From contig NBAY01000015.1 of the NCBI GenBank assembly GCA_002794775.1, forward strand, positions 620,001-684,000: DNA of 64,000 bases, given 5' to 3'. Below are positions 1-12,658 of this stretch, piece after piece. The stretch is from Porodaedalea pini. Taxonomy: Eukaryota; Basidiomycota; Agaricomycetes; Hymenochaetales; Hymenochaetaceae. Below the pieces are notes generated by a model. That model made no database searches. It was given only the letters and a program-made list of their open reading frames with translations, and was not told the DNA's origin. Position 1 is the stretch's first letter. Every line of letters starts with the position of its first letter. A program made the translations under genes and the position numbers.

Positions 1-3000
1 CTCTAGATCCGGTGTCAGGAGCTCTAACAGGAACGTCAAATCCTTTTCCTTCAGTTGCGACGACGAGCAATCACGAATGATGACAGCGAGTGTTTTGAAC
101 GCAGTCTGAACGACGTCCGCCTCGGTGCTTCCCGTTTGTTTGATGATATGCAAAGTCTGGCGCACGAAAATCGGTAAAGACTTCTCTACGTTCTTCAATG
201 GGCATTTTGCGATCTGAGCTGCTCCTTTAAGACCCGATGACACCACACTGCCGTTTGTTGCATACAGCGTGTTCCCAATGACGTTCACCATAGGTTCTAA
301 CCGCGCTATGATGTTAGTATCACTGAAATCGAAACGACCTCGGCGATATGCAGTGTTGAAAAGATCGAGTCCGAAGGCGACGAATCTGAATGAGCGAGTA
401 AATATAGGGCCGAGACGTCTGAGACTTGTGATATCGTCGCTCACCTCCACGAATTGTGCGAGTAATGGTCGTTCTCCGGGTCAATCTTTCGCTTCAGCTG
501 TACGACCGCATCGTTGACCTTCTTCGCTTTCCGTCTCTGCACTTTTACATTTTCCTGGAAGAAGCGGGCATTTTGGCTGATTAAAGTGTGGCAGAACACG
601 AGCAGCTCCGATGGCGCAAAATGCACATTGGCATTTAGACCGACGGCCATTCGCCGCAGAACTTCATCAACAATCTGCATCGACTTTGCTGATTCTGTCT
701 CCTGCATGATAGCTTTGACCGGTAAAAGCAGATTGCTCGTCGCAGCGGGGGTGATGTGCTTGGCGAGGATAGCAAATGAGTCCATGCCCTTGCTCGACGA
801 ACTACGAACTTCCTTCATTTTTGTCTTGAAACCCTCACTGCCAACGTCCTTGCCTGATTGACCAAAAACCACTTCGGCTGAGACGTGCACGACATCCGGA
901 ACGCAGTCATCCAGCTTGTCAAGAGCCCCCGCATTGTCAGGCAATGTGAGGTGCACCAGTAACGCATGCGCTACAAACGCTAGAACATGAAGATGAGGGC
1001 CGCGAAGGAGAGCCTCGCGAAGCTGACGGATGATCATGGGCAAGTATGATGATCCTAGCATGACTGTGATGCGACAGAGTGTTTCGCGAGTGATATCTCG
1101 CGTTTCCTGTGACTTGCTCCTGAAAATCTGGGACAGGACGGTGAGCAGGCGTGGGACTTGTACGTCGCGAGAAGCTTCAGGCAAGTGGAGAGAAACTTTT
1201 GCAATGCCTACGGCGAGGGGTATCCTGTTGGAGTCCTCGAGCTCGTCCCGCTGCTCCAAGTGTTTCAATAATGTGGGCAATAAGCGATTATTGACCGCAT
1301 CGTGGATTTTCGTGGTCACAGATGGCGCCTTTACACCGGTCGATCCAACACCCTCACCGTCAGCTCCCCCTTCAGCTTCTTCGGTAAATGTGTCTTCCAG
1401 AGAGAAGTGAAAATTGTCCAGGATGGAGACTAGGGCACGAGTATACGTCCGCTCTGCAGCATTTTTCTCTGTGGCGAGCTTGATATATTGTTGCACCAAT
1501 GCAAGATAGGCTGGCCAAGCCAAGTGCTTCGCAATGCGTCCCAGTGTCACGACCGCCTCGTTGACGAGATGGTGATCCACCGTACCCGAACCGGCAATGA
1601 AGCTATTCACGACAGGCACAAAGACTTCCTGCAATGTGCTGCTTCGAAAACCGGGCTCATCACAAAAGTCGGCGAGACGACGTAGAGCTCGATTTCGGCG
1701 GTGAGTCTGGATGTGAAAGATGTTGTTGAAAAAGTTGGCTTCCTCATCTCCCGCTGCAAGGAGTATGCGCATCTCCTGTAGCGCGTTCACGTTGTCACAT
1801 TTTTCTACGGCAAATGCGAGTACGCCCATGACTTCTGCCCGTACGAGATCTGACTTCGCGCGAAGACAACGCTTAAGGCCGGGGAACAATATGCGAACAA
1901 AGCAAGCTTGCATGTCTGATTCCTGAGCTGCTGACAATGCATCAAGGAAACGTTTCATGGACAAAGACGCATTATTCCGGATTGATAGTTCACCCTCGTC
2001 TTGAATGAAATAAATCATGTTGTGCAAGAAAGGTGTCCATTCTTTTCCTGACAACGACTTCCACCGTTCTTCGTTCAAGGCGGCGAACGCAGCCAAACGC
2101 CGATCAAAGTCTGGTTCTTCCATTCGCGTTGCTGAGTACGAGTTAAGGGAAGCTAAGAGGCCCGCCGTGGGTAGAAGACTAGGGTCGATATTCGCTAGAG
2201 CATTGAAGGCCCCGATAAGAGCGAGCCGTGCCTGTTTTCCTCTCATCAGTTGGAAAAGATGGGATAACGTCTCGTACGTCTTCAAGGACAGTGATGCCTG
2301 GCTTTCCGCGAAATCGGATATTCGCGGCAAGAGATTGCATAGAATGTCTAGCATATCGACCTTGGCTTTCTCTGGCACGCCCTTCCCAGCCCTACGCAAT
2401 TGTGGCAGAAAGAGCGATAACAAAGTCATCGCTTGGCTGTCGTCCATAATAAAAAGCGAGAGTTTGGATAGGATTGCGATTTCTCGCTGAGCGACAACTC
2501 CAACCACTGAGGCTGAACCACTATCCGTTGAGCGCTGGACGGCTGTGGCGACGTTGCCCAACAAGCCTGACATGTAAGGCTTCACTACCAGACTCGAAAA
2601 TGAATCATCCTCAGATGAGAAAACTAGGAGGCGCTCGATCAAGTCGAAAATCCTCATCTGTACGGCAGGTTTCACGTTCGTTGCAACTAAGCAGTCGAAG
2701 ACCTTCGTCAGAGTTCGCTGGTCATATTTCACGAGGTATACTGCTGTGTCAGGACGCAAAGACCATACATCAAGGAGCTCCAGCAAAGAAGACGGTGCCT
2801 GGGTATTCTCACGATCGAGCAGAGGAATTCGCGGTGAAATGATCGTGCGGTAGAGCTCTGGCATGTACGGGGTGAAGTCGAAGTCCACAGGAAGACGGAA
2901 GAACTCTGTGAGACGTTTCAACCCTAATTGTCTGATGAGTCGGATCTGTCGTAGTCCAGTAGAGGAATGGTGTACAGTTCTGTCATCCCCCTCTCCCTCA

Positions 3001-6000
3001 TTCTCGTCACCACTCTCGGCCTCCATCTCTTTGACATCTCCGGTGGCATTTTGCAGTTCACGTTGGGCATGTGCAGTGAGCGTGAGCGTTAAGGCGAGTA
3101 GTCGTGGCCATGACTTAGCAACACGTGTCCCTAGATTTCGCAGCACGTCTGCAAGGAACACCAAAAATCCGATCTGTTGCTTCTCAGAGAAGCTCAATGA
3201 TCTATCACTAAGCTTCCATGTTCTACTAATGTTGTCAGACAGATCAAAGTTGACCTCCTCTCGGAAAGGCTCGATCATAAGGTCGACAAGCAGCGTCAGC
3301 TCGTCTTCCGTGCAGGAGCCGAGAGCTCCAAGTAAAGCCGATCGCCTGTCCGCACCTTTCCTGCGACCGCCACGCTCACGCATCATGCCATAGAACAAAC
3401 GCACAAGGACGGGAACAAGCTCCGCGCGCTCTTCAGGGGTTATTTCTTGGAGGTCCAGCATGGCAACCTCATCGCGCCACTTAGTGTCGTCAAGTAGAAG
3501 CGCGAGTGTATCCGATTTACGTGATAATGCAGGCGATTTGAAGGTTTGGAGGCAGGACAGCGCAGTTGATTGCAGGGTTCTGTCCGGATGAGCGAGCAAT
3601 GAGACATATAATGTGTGCACAGCCTTCGAGGAATGGAAAGCCTTCGGGTTCGTAAACTTGGAAAAAAGCTTGAGCCAGTTGGTAAGTTTTAGACGAGACG
3701 CCTTTTCTGTAGATGAAGGCGAAGCAAAGGAGAGAAACAGAGGGACCAGTTCTCGGCTGTACTTCTCCGCTAACGCCGGGAACTCTCCCAGAGCGACGAG
3801 AAGCTGGGATTCATAGGAGTGGACATCAAAGCGATCGTGAGGTTTTTGATCCTGTAAAGCATTCTTGATCAATTTACGAACATAACATTACTGAAAGCGC
3901 GGACCTCGATGATTGCGTTCCTACACACAGAGTTTGAAGTCCAAGCCGCGACCGCAACTCGAAACTTATGTGCACTAGGATCACGCCAACTCTTTTCCTC
4001 CTCGTCGATATTATCTTCCTCCTCTACTCCATCCGCAACCCAGACCGGCGTACTCGCACTTCGCGCAGACACATCGATCTCCTTCAACTCAGAAAACGTC
4101 ATGCTCCATACAATGTCTGGTGACTGCCCAGAGAGAGCAGAGAGCGCCTGTGCAGCTGGAGCCCACACAGGTCTGAGTCCGACCTTCAGCTGACCAAGCA
4201 GCCAGGTGACGCAAATCCGCGCTGTCAAGTCATCTTCCAGTGGAACCTGGCCAACCCGCTTAATTAGCAGGACACGCTCCCGAACGCCATGTACGCCCAA
4301 AGGAACGAGCTCAGCTGCTAAGCAGCGCTTCACGCCCTCCACGACGCTATTTGGGCGCAACCAGGGGAGACTCAATAATTCGAGCGAGCTACGTCGGATG
4401 ATGTGGGAGTGCGATTTTAGGTTACTCGTTAACTGTTCAAGAACGGAGTCATGGTTGTATATTGGATCTGAGCCCGAGCTTTGACTACATATCAGACGGG
4501 AGATTGGATTAACAAACATCTCAGGATGAAACAATCAGACATACCACGATTTAGCCAGGTCTGTGATGCCGTCCATAGCGTATTCTGACCATGACCATCT
4601 CCTTATTGCAGCACATATGATTTGTGTGGCGTGAAACTCAGGCAGTATAGTCGAGTGCTTGTTCTTCGAAAGGATGCGGACGAGCTGACCAAAAACCAGT
4701 GTCTTGTTTGCCCATGAGGCGTAATAGTCTGCTTCCACATCTGCCTCCTGGACAACAAGTTGTTGAGAGATGGACGCTAGAGACGGAAGAAGCTTATATG
4801 AAGACAACACTGGCAAAAGCGACATAACCTCAGCCAATATGATCACCTTCATACTAGCGTTTAGTGACAAAGATAATTCTATTTATCGCCACACTCACCG
4901 AGTCTTCCGAGGCGACGAATTGTTCAAGCCACGCACGGATCAAGTCCGCCAGACGGGAGCGCCATGAATCATCTGTACTTTTTAACATATTGCCTTTCGC
5001 CAGTTTAGCGAGTACACGCAGCGTCTGCACGTGCACTGAGGACTCGTTTTCTCCTGACCATTCCAATGGTGCTAGAAAATCGAGACACCCTTTCAAGAAA
5101 GGCGACAAAGCGAACTGAGTAAAGCCCTTCCACCCAACTTCATGCAATACGCCCGTCAAGGAAACAGCGAGTACCACGTCAATGGACCATGCACGTTCAA
5201 TCGCGCGTCGACCCGCACCCATCCAGACGGAGAGATCCGCTGAGGACGCACAGAGTGCAGCGGCCACAGTCGTTAGAAACGGGGTACGAAGCGTCTTCTC
5301 ATACGTCGCTTTCGTCGTCACATCCAAAATCCTCGAAAGCTGTTTCGCTATGGAAATTGCTGAGCGGATGGAAGTCAGATCCACAGAGAGACTTACAATT
5401 AAGACGTGAACCCTGTCGGACAGAGCAAGGCACAGCGAGCAGGACGAGCGTGCGCTTAATGTCGTCTGTTTCTGTCATTGATGCGAACTTTTCCACTAAT
5501 GGGTCTGCGATGACAGAAAATTGTTCCGCTTTTGAGCAGTGATGGATCAAAGCTGTAAGAAGTCGCCGTAGCAGCTTCAAAGTGGCGTCAACCTCGTCCT
5601 CCGGAGCAACGAGATGATAGTCTAGACACGATAAAATGAGTATCGGACCGCATGTATGGACGGTTTGAGCCACGCTCTACTTCCGTAGTTAGCTAAGAAG
5701 GCGAAGGAGTCGGGAGCGAATTTACCTTTGCCGCAAATACGAGGGACCATGCGATAAAATCGTCCAAATTCTGAACTGAAGCCATCATAAGCTTTACGCA
5801 TCGTTGACGGTCATCCTTCTTGAGCCGACGAAGAACGGATGACCAAACTTCCCCAACGGCACGCTGAACTTCGGGATTGCACTTCGCAAGACTTGCAGTC
5901 AAATGAGTCCAGGTGATAAATAAGGCATCAGACTCCTCGGGATTTGGCACCAAAGGGAGTAGCACATGCTTGAAGACCGCCAGCAGCGCACCAAGGAGCG

Positions 6001-6605
6001 ACGATAAAACTGCCGGAGCAATGCGGCGAGGCAAAAGCTCGAAAAGACAACAAATCATGGACTCATAACCCGGAGCAATGGTTGTCCGAAGGTCCTCAAC
6101 AAGCTTTTGAATTAAGCTACGCCATAGTTAGTGGGATCGAACCAATATAACGGACGTCTACGCACTCGAATAAAGCTTTCAACGCTTCGTCGTCTGAGTT
6201 CCGGGCACAGTCAAACCATAAGTCCGTCACCTCTCTCCAGGAATGCACGAGCAGGGCCAACGACTGAGAAAGAGGTAAAGCCTTTTGTGCGAAAGAGATG
6301 AAAGATGGGGATAAATTAAGCTGCATCCAATGCGATAGCGCTCCATGGAAAAGGCATTCTTCATCCTTAATGAAACCTTTAGATTGAACACCACAGAGCG
6401 ATGCAAGCTTCGTACCTCCAATACTTCATCAACGTTCGACATTTTCAGGGCGGACGGTGCATGGACATCTTTTAGTTGCTCGTTATATGACTGGTGCTAA
6501 GAGCAAAGTCCTTTGGTCAGTAACACGTCTTACAACAACTTTTTCATGATCATATACCTTGAACCGTTTTGTTCTATGTCCATCTTCATCCTGAACATCC
6601 GACAT
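1..6605 (-). CDS. UTP20: UTP20, U3 snoRNP / SSU processome HEAT-repeat protein (3' end outside window)
   Basis: Encodes the very large HEAT/ARM-repeat component of the small-subunit processome, a nucleolar complex for 18S rRNA processing. I read about ten exons. The start ATG at 6605 opens a 16-codon exon (MSDVQDEDGHRTKRFK), joined across an intron at 6497-6557 to HQSYNEQLKDVHAPSAL, which resembles fungal Utp20 N-termini. The largest exon, about 445-3866, holds the family-typical stretch DRFDVHSYESQLL. A final visible intron at 386-444 leads to RFVAFGLDLFNTAYRRGRFD, after which the gene leaves the window, so the stop is not seen. The 3' splice site before 4861 and the junction near 3866-3895 were chosen to keep frame and could be a few bases off. 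It is divergent from NOP12, another ribosome-biogenesis gene. Assignment rests on recalled family motifs and length. Confidence 0.9.
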
Positions 6606-6859
6606 ACTGGGCGCATGAATTTTTGAAAGGTTAGGGTTTTCGCTTCCCCTGTACTAGTAGAGGGCCAGGTCCATGCTTGAGCAGAAGCGTAAAATTACTA
6701 AAAATTGGAAGACCTGCACGTCACGTGAGGAAGCGCGAGCCAGAAATTAAATTATTAATTAATAACCGCGTCGCCGCGTCGCTCCGTCACTACACTTCCG
6801 CTCAGTCCTTTCCACCTCAGACTTCATCTTGGTCAAGAAATCCAGCTTGTCTTCCAAAA
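6606..6859. promoter_or_regulatory. Bidirectional promoter between UTP20 and NOP12
   Basis: These 254 bp separate the start codons of two divergent ribosome-biogenesis genes. Visible elements are TTAGGGTTTT at 6631-6640, which contains a telo-box-like AGGGTTTT, and an A/T-rich tract at about 6746-6766. Telo-box-type and A/T-rich elements occur upstream of ribosome-biogenesis genes in several eukaryotes. Shared control here is inference from arrangement and function. Confidence 0.55.
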
Positions 6860-8797
6860 ATGAGCTTAGAAAAAGTACTGTCCAGTAAAGCAGTTGATAA
6901 AGGACTGGACGATATTTTCAAATCGAGTGTACGTGCGCGCCGTTCGTGCTGGGATGAATTGTAAAAAGAATTTTGCGCAGGCAGGACCGTCGACCCTACT
7001 TACTACAAGCCCTCTGGAGATTCGGTCATCTTCTCTGAAAAGAAAGACAGAGGGAGCGGTTGAAACCAAGAGCACGAAGAAATCTCGTGTTGCAGAAGAC
7101 GACGGAAAGAAGAGCAATCGCAGAGAGAAGGAAGAGAAGGAAAAGAAAACAAAGGCCATCAACGATGATGAAAAGACAGAGGTGGAGGAGAAAGTGTACG
7201 TAGGAAAAGTTGGCTCTGAGGCATCCAGTTCGGACTACGACGAGGCGGACTCTACCGTTCCCGAACATGAATCTGTGAAAAGGTCCAACAGGCGGAAGAA
7301 AAATGGGGCAAATAAAACGAAATATGTCCCGGAAGGCGAGTCGCGCGAGCAACGTGATGGAAGGAGTATATTTATCGGTAACCTACCGGTAGCGGTGGTC
7401 AAGAGCAAGGCATGTGCCTTTTTCGATAATACTCTCATTTGTTTCTCAGTATACATATCACCAGGCCCTCACAAAGCAGCTAAAACGACACATCCTCTCA
7501 CATGTCTCCGCAGCCAAAATTGAATCTATTCGTTTTCGCTCCGTTGCTTTCCTCAACCCCACTTCGACACTTGAGGAAGAAGGCGACGGAAAGCCCTCGA
7601 CGAAGCAGAAGCGTCAGCAGAAACGTGCTGCTGACTGGCGTGAACAAAAGCCCGATGCAGGTTGGGCCTCGAAGCGAGATAAAGAGGAGGCTGAAGAAGA
7701 CAAGAAGGGCGAGAAATCGTACATGACGCCTGCCGAAAAACGACGCCTTGCTGCGATTAAAGGTGACTTGCATGAACATACTACTGCAACTACCAATGCA
7801 TACGTCGTTTTTGCACATCCGGTGCCCGTCCAACCCGATGCGCTGGAAGCGCATGTATCCCGGAAGGAGGTGATGGACCCATTTGCAGCGGCACGCGAGG
7901 CTGTCAGCAAGGTCAATGGAACATTCTTCGCAGCGCACATGATCCGTGTGGATTTAGTTGGGAAAGCGACGGGGGCTGCGCGAAACTCGAGTGCCATGGT
8001 TGGGGCACTGACGGATCCTAGACTCAGTGTCTTTGTGGGAAACCTTGACTTTGCTAGTAGCGAGGATGATGTGCGGGCATTCTTCGAGAAAGTCATGTGT
8101 GAAGAGCGGGGTAAACCGGAGTCTGAAGATGAGGCGGATGGTGCTGATGGGGTTGAGGAAGAAGACGAGAAGGATGGGGAAGGTGTGAATGCGCTCCAAA
8201 AATCTGCATGGGTCACGCGTGTACGCATTGTACGTGATCGCGAGACTCAGCTTGGAAAGGGCTTTGCATACGTGCAGTTTTCCGTACGTCGTGTGAAGCA
8301 TTGGCTCCCATTTGCTGATATCGACGTTCCTTTAGGATCGCGACTGCGTGGACGAAGTACTCGCACTAGAAGCAGAGAAGCTTAAATTTGCGAAGCGCAC
8401 GTTACGCGTTCAGCGTTGCAAGTCGCTCTCAGGAGTAGTGGCGAAGTCCAGACCGTCACAACCACTAGCTAAGTTCACTTCTGGCGTCACGACTAACCCG
8501 CGCTCGCGAGCTCCCGTGGTAGAGCTCCCAAAGGGCGACCCAGCTCTTGGCGCGCGGCTCGCAGGTCTGTCGAAAAACTCGCGTAAGGAGGCAAAGGCTG
8601 CAGACGCGGCGCGCGTCGCTCGGCGACTTGCTAAGAAGAAAGCGCGTGCAGCGTTGGAGAAGACTGGGACGAAGGAAAAGCGCGTGCGCGAACGGAAGGA
8701 TAGAAGGGGCAAGGCTGCTGTCAATACCGGTCGGAAAGATGGAAAGAAGAGGGTGCGAAGTGAGCGGAATACGGAGAGAAGAAACATGAAAAAGTAA
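6860..8797 (+). CDS. NOP12: NOP12-like nucleolar RNA-binding protein with two RRMs
   Basis: Predicted nucleolar protein of pre-60S (25S rRNA) maturation. Exon 1 (6860-6928) starts MSLEKVLSSKAVDKGLDDIF and joins at 6981 to a Lys/Glu-rich linker. The first RRM begins RSIFIGNLPV. The second begins SVFVGNLDF and ends with DRDCVDEVLALEAEKLKFAK after an intron at 8284-8335. The C-terminus is a basic Lys/Arg tail ending in TAA. The intron inside the first RRM starts with GC, not GT (7410-7464). Removing it gives VVKSK-ALTKQLKRHIL, the expected family sequence, whereas the CAG at 7447-7449 would leave five extra residues. The second RRM has an acidic insert rich in Asp, Glu and Gly. It is divergent from UTP20 and convergent with the dynamin gene downstream. 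Confidence 0.87.
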
Positions 8798-9098
8798 AAA
8801 GGAAGTCCGTCATATACCTTTTCGAACTGCGCGATTGAATTTCCGGTCATGAACGTGCTGAGTCTATCAGAACAACTCGACTGGCCTTTGTTTAAAGGAA
8901 AAAGCTGCCTTCCGAAGCAGAACGTTCGGAATTGATACAACAAGGCTCTAGGACTGGGAAGGTAAAGAAGCGAAGTGCTGTGATCGCACCATATACGATT
9001 TGTAAAAGAGGGAGAAAATCAGCCACTACAAAGCACTGTTCTAAGGCCTATTGATACTGCTGCATGTCGTTTTTACCGACAAAGAATTCAGAGAATCT
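8798..9098. other. Convergent intergenic spacer
   Basis: These 301 bp lie between the stop codons of NOP12 and the first dynamin-like gene. Both 3' untranslated regions must sit here. I see no gene, repeat or RNA structure. Confidence 0.6.
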
Positions 9099-12035
9099 TC
9101 ACATCTCCCTCCAACGCATGCTTAGCAACTCGTTCCTTGCCGCCTCTAACCTCTCATACCTCCTCTGCAATTTCGAACGACGAGCTGCTACGGACGGCGA
9201 TTCTTGCAGGAGGTTCTTACATCTGCTGCGGGCGTCTTCTTTAATGATGGCCGAATACAGTGCCGTCTGGAGGTTACGGCTGAGTCCCAGTACAAAATCA
9301 TAATCCACGACGACAGGAACAAAATCGATAAATCGCTTGCACGAAACTGGCAGGATAGTAGAGTGAGATTAGGTAGCTGAGAAATTCGAGGTACATATTC
9401 ACACACCCTGATAATAGGCACTGACGACTGCCATCAAGTCAAGAGCGGGCTCGAATTCATCCTCCGGTAAAAGCTTCGCGAGGTCGGACGCTTTCACGTC
9501 CTTTATGTTCATTTTGCTCAAGGAAGACATTACCTCGCTAACATAGTTTGTGCTTCGCCCAGAGTTAAACGTCTGGATGTATGTTACAGGCGTGTGGTTG
9601 AGCACATTGTGACGGTACATCTTGTAGTATGCCAAGAACTTGCTCTTGAACTCGGCCAGGTATCGGTCATTAAGCGTGAATGGTCGCGACTCGAGCTGCA
9701 AAAGCCACTTCAGGCGCTCCCGGGTTTCTTCGCGGTGCCTTTTGATTTGAGTGTGCACTTCCATTCTGTATCATATAAGTCAATTTTGATTAAAGGAGCG
9801 TTAAATATTTGAAGTATAGACGTACTGCACAGCACTCAGGAGACCTCCACTTTCGAAATGCTTGAAATGCTCTTCGATTAGTTGTTTATAGTGTCCATGC
9901 ACAATGGCCAGAACGTCGTCAAAATACGCGAACACCACTGAGTCCCATTTCTTTGTACTTTGCTCAATGATTTGCTTCGGGACTTCGTATGGGTAATAGT
10001 CGGGGAGCTCGCGGGTACGAGATCTAGACAGATGGGAGTAAACAAAGATAGTCATTCGCCTGAGTCATTGCTCACTGTTTCATGAGATCCATAACCTCGT
10101 CGATGTGCATAGTAAGGCCCGAGCCAGAGACTGTACGATCCTCTTCTTCTCCGTCCAGAAATTCGCATGGAGGCAATTGGGGTAAATCCGCCACTGACTC
10201 ACTATGCTTGTACGGCCTAAACGCTGGCGCGAGAGATAAGACTGATCGCTTGAATTCAGCTTGTTTCGCATTTATCGACTGAAGAAGTCCTTCATTCGCC
10301 GGGACTCCTTCGGAGTGACGAGAAACATCGGCACAGAATGCAGTGATAAGACGCATCATCTCTGCCAAGGAATCCTCAGAAAGTGGTACTGGAAGGTCCT
10401 TGAAATCTTCTTCGGTGTGCTGCAAAACGTCTTCCAGCTCTTCCCGCAATTCTGGAAGCCTGATTCGAGTTCAGGTAGGTTAAGTAACTCGGACAAGCAG
10501 GACGAATGGACACACCTTCGAGCAATAAGATTAGCGAGTGTTTCACCTAATCTCGCAACGAGATTCATTGTACCCAGATTTCTGGAGTACTTGGCCGGTA
10601 ATAGACTCCAAGGTTTCGTAGTTCGGAACCATTCTCCTTCTGATTCACGCGCCTGCTCCCAACTCAATCCTTTCTGGAGTTGAATTGCATCTGGTTGCTT
10701 CACGCTAAACCAGCCGAGATCGAGCTGCTCCTCGTCATTCTTTATAAATCGAACCCAGTGGTCTTCATCTCCCTTAGCAATGCGGTCTGGCTTTGTTAGA
10801 ACACCTTCATATACAGCTTCAGCCGAAGTAAGCTCGTGCAATATAATTTTTATCGCACCGATAGTCCTTGTCCCGTCGGGATCATGTTTTTTCACAAGTT
10901 GGTGAGCCCCCTGCGTTTCGAAGTCCGCTGTGGATAGTCATGATATGTAAATATAATCAAAGGCCTAGAGGCAAATTATCACCTTCGCAAGCGACAGTCA
11001 GTAGTATCAGTGTGCTTTGCTTCTGAATGTAGGAAGTTACGAGGTCCTCGATCAAGGAAATATCGGTCGATTTCCCCTGTCTTGCACTCGCAATCAAGCC
11101 TGGAACATGGTGTGAGGATACTCGGCTACGGTGAGGCATTGAATATCAAAGAGAAGTACCTGGAAGATCGACAAACGAAAGGTCAGACACATCTGGTCCT
11201 TGAATTTGTATGGAAATGTAATTCTTGGAAAATGTCAATTCGGTCGCGCCAGGTACAGTTCCCTGCAAGAAATCCCTCGGGGGGACAGAAGGACTAAGGA
11301 TAGCCCGTTGCGCTCGTTTCACTCGGTCCTCAACTTCATGCGGCTTGAAAATCGCACTTCCGAAATCTATAGTCTGTGCTTGCCCAAGAAGCAGTCCGTC
11401 CTCGTCATAGATGATCTGGAGTGAGACATCGCACCGCCAGGTGCCGCTGCTGTGCTTCATGCGAAGCTCCAACGGACAGCTACATGGAATATAATATATT
11501 GAGCTTGCTTGTTTGAAGTTATGCAGATAGGAAGCGACGCACCGGGTACAAGTTCCGCTGGCTCTCGGAAGTCTTATTCCACAAATGCCTTCTATAAGGG
11601 AAGATTTTCCTGGAGGCAAAAAATCATAAACACGTGCGTGAAGATGACCTGTGGCATTCGCACCAGCATTTTGCGGCCCTACTGCAGCGATTTGCGGAAG
11701 GTCCAGCTCGAATTGCACTCTGAACATGATGATGAGATTACTATAGAGCAACAACAATAGAACACAGGGACGGCTCACCCAAAGGAACGCAGGCGATCCA
11801 TGAGTTCCAACAATGGCCGCTGTTGTCTTGCAATTCGCTCGTCTGACAAGCCGATGCCCGATATGCTCGACCGCCTCCTAGCAAGCCTCTCGGGCATGTC
11901 GGGCTGATGCGCAACGGGCGCATCCAACAGGGAACTGACGTCCGAAAATGAAGTAACAGTGCTCGCGGCGTCAGAATCGTCTGGCACGGAGGTGGATCGC
12001 TCTTCGTCGATGTGCGAAGTAAATAAATCGAACAT
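9099..12035 (-). CDS. Dynamin-like (Mx-like) large GTPase, copy A
   Basis: Predicted membrane-remodelling GTPase of roughly 790 residues in 11 exons. G1 is GPQNAGKSS, split by an intron inside the P-loop. G3 is DLPG and G4 is TKPD within GVLTKPDRIAKGDED. A dynamin stalk region follows, and a GTPase effector domain ends the protein (KASDLAKLLPEDEFEPALDL, then VSCKRFIDF). The first in-frame ATG is at 12035 and gives an N-terminus starting MFDLFTSHIDEE, parallel to copy B, which starts MFHSPRR. All ten intron positions match copy B, including those after SGTCTR, after DLPG and before VLTKPDR. This is the fungal Mx-like branch rather than a classical Vps1 or Dnm1, which usually show TKLD. The cellular role is unknown. 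A TTATATAA motif lies about 70 nt upstream of the ATG. Confidence 0.87.
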
Positions 12036-12658
12036 TTGTTGATTCTTCAGTAAGATAGAACTTGAGCTGAGAGGTTGTTTCGATTCCGTGAACGAACAGG
12101 CTGTTATATAAGAGTCGAGCTTACTATTGCTATCTCGAACCAGTTGTAAAATGAAGCTGCGCAACACATACGACACCAATCGATAACGAGCAGAAGTATT
12201 CGTCCGAGGAGGGCAGAAGTGCCAAGGCGGTATATTAGGACCGTATTTGACTGCTGTATTTGCTTCTTTTCGCGACTACAGGTATCTTAAAATTTCCATG
12301 GCCAACGTCGTCCTTGGAGGTGACTGCGGGACTAACAGTTCAGGACTTCTGAAGCTATGTAACACGCAGTTTTTGCGCAGACATGTACTGCGGAATGGCA
12401 AGGCCAAGCATGACTAGTAACGAAAGACCCGTCGAGAAGTGCAAGTCTTGCGAATTGAAAGTAACGGTGTAAGTGCAGAACTGCCAAATGTCTTGACGTT
12501 CCGCAGCACCTCGTACTTTGTGTACGTAAAACTTTGCCTTCAGAGGATAGAAACGAGCAATACAACAACACACGAACAAGACATTGGCTTACGATCCAGA
12601 AGCTACATTTTGATATCCCCTCTTGTAGTACAGCTCTAAGAAACACCCTTACAATCGA
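12036..12658. other. Intergenic region upstream of dynamin copy A
   Basis: This 623-bp gap lies between the GCN1 stop and the dynamin A start, with both genes on the minus strand. A TTATATAA element at 12104-12111 lies 69 nt upstream of the ATG and could be a TATA box. No other gene is supported. Confidence 0.5.
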
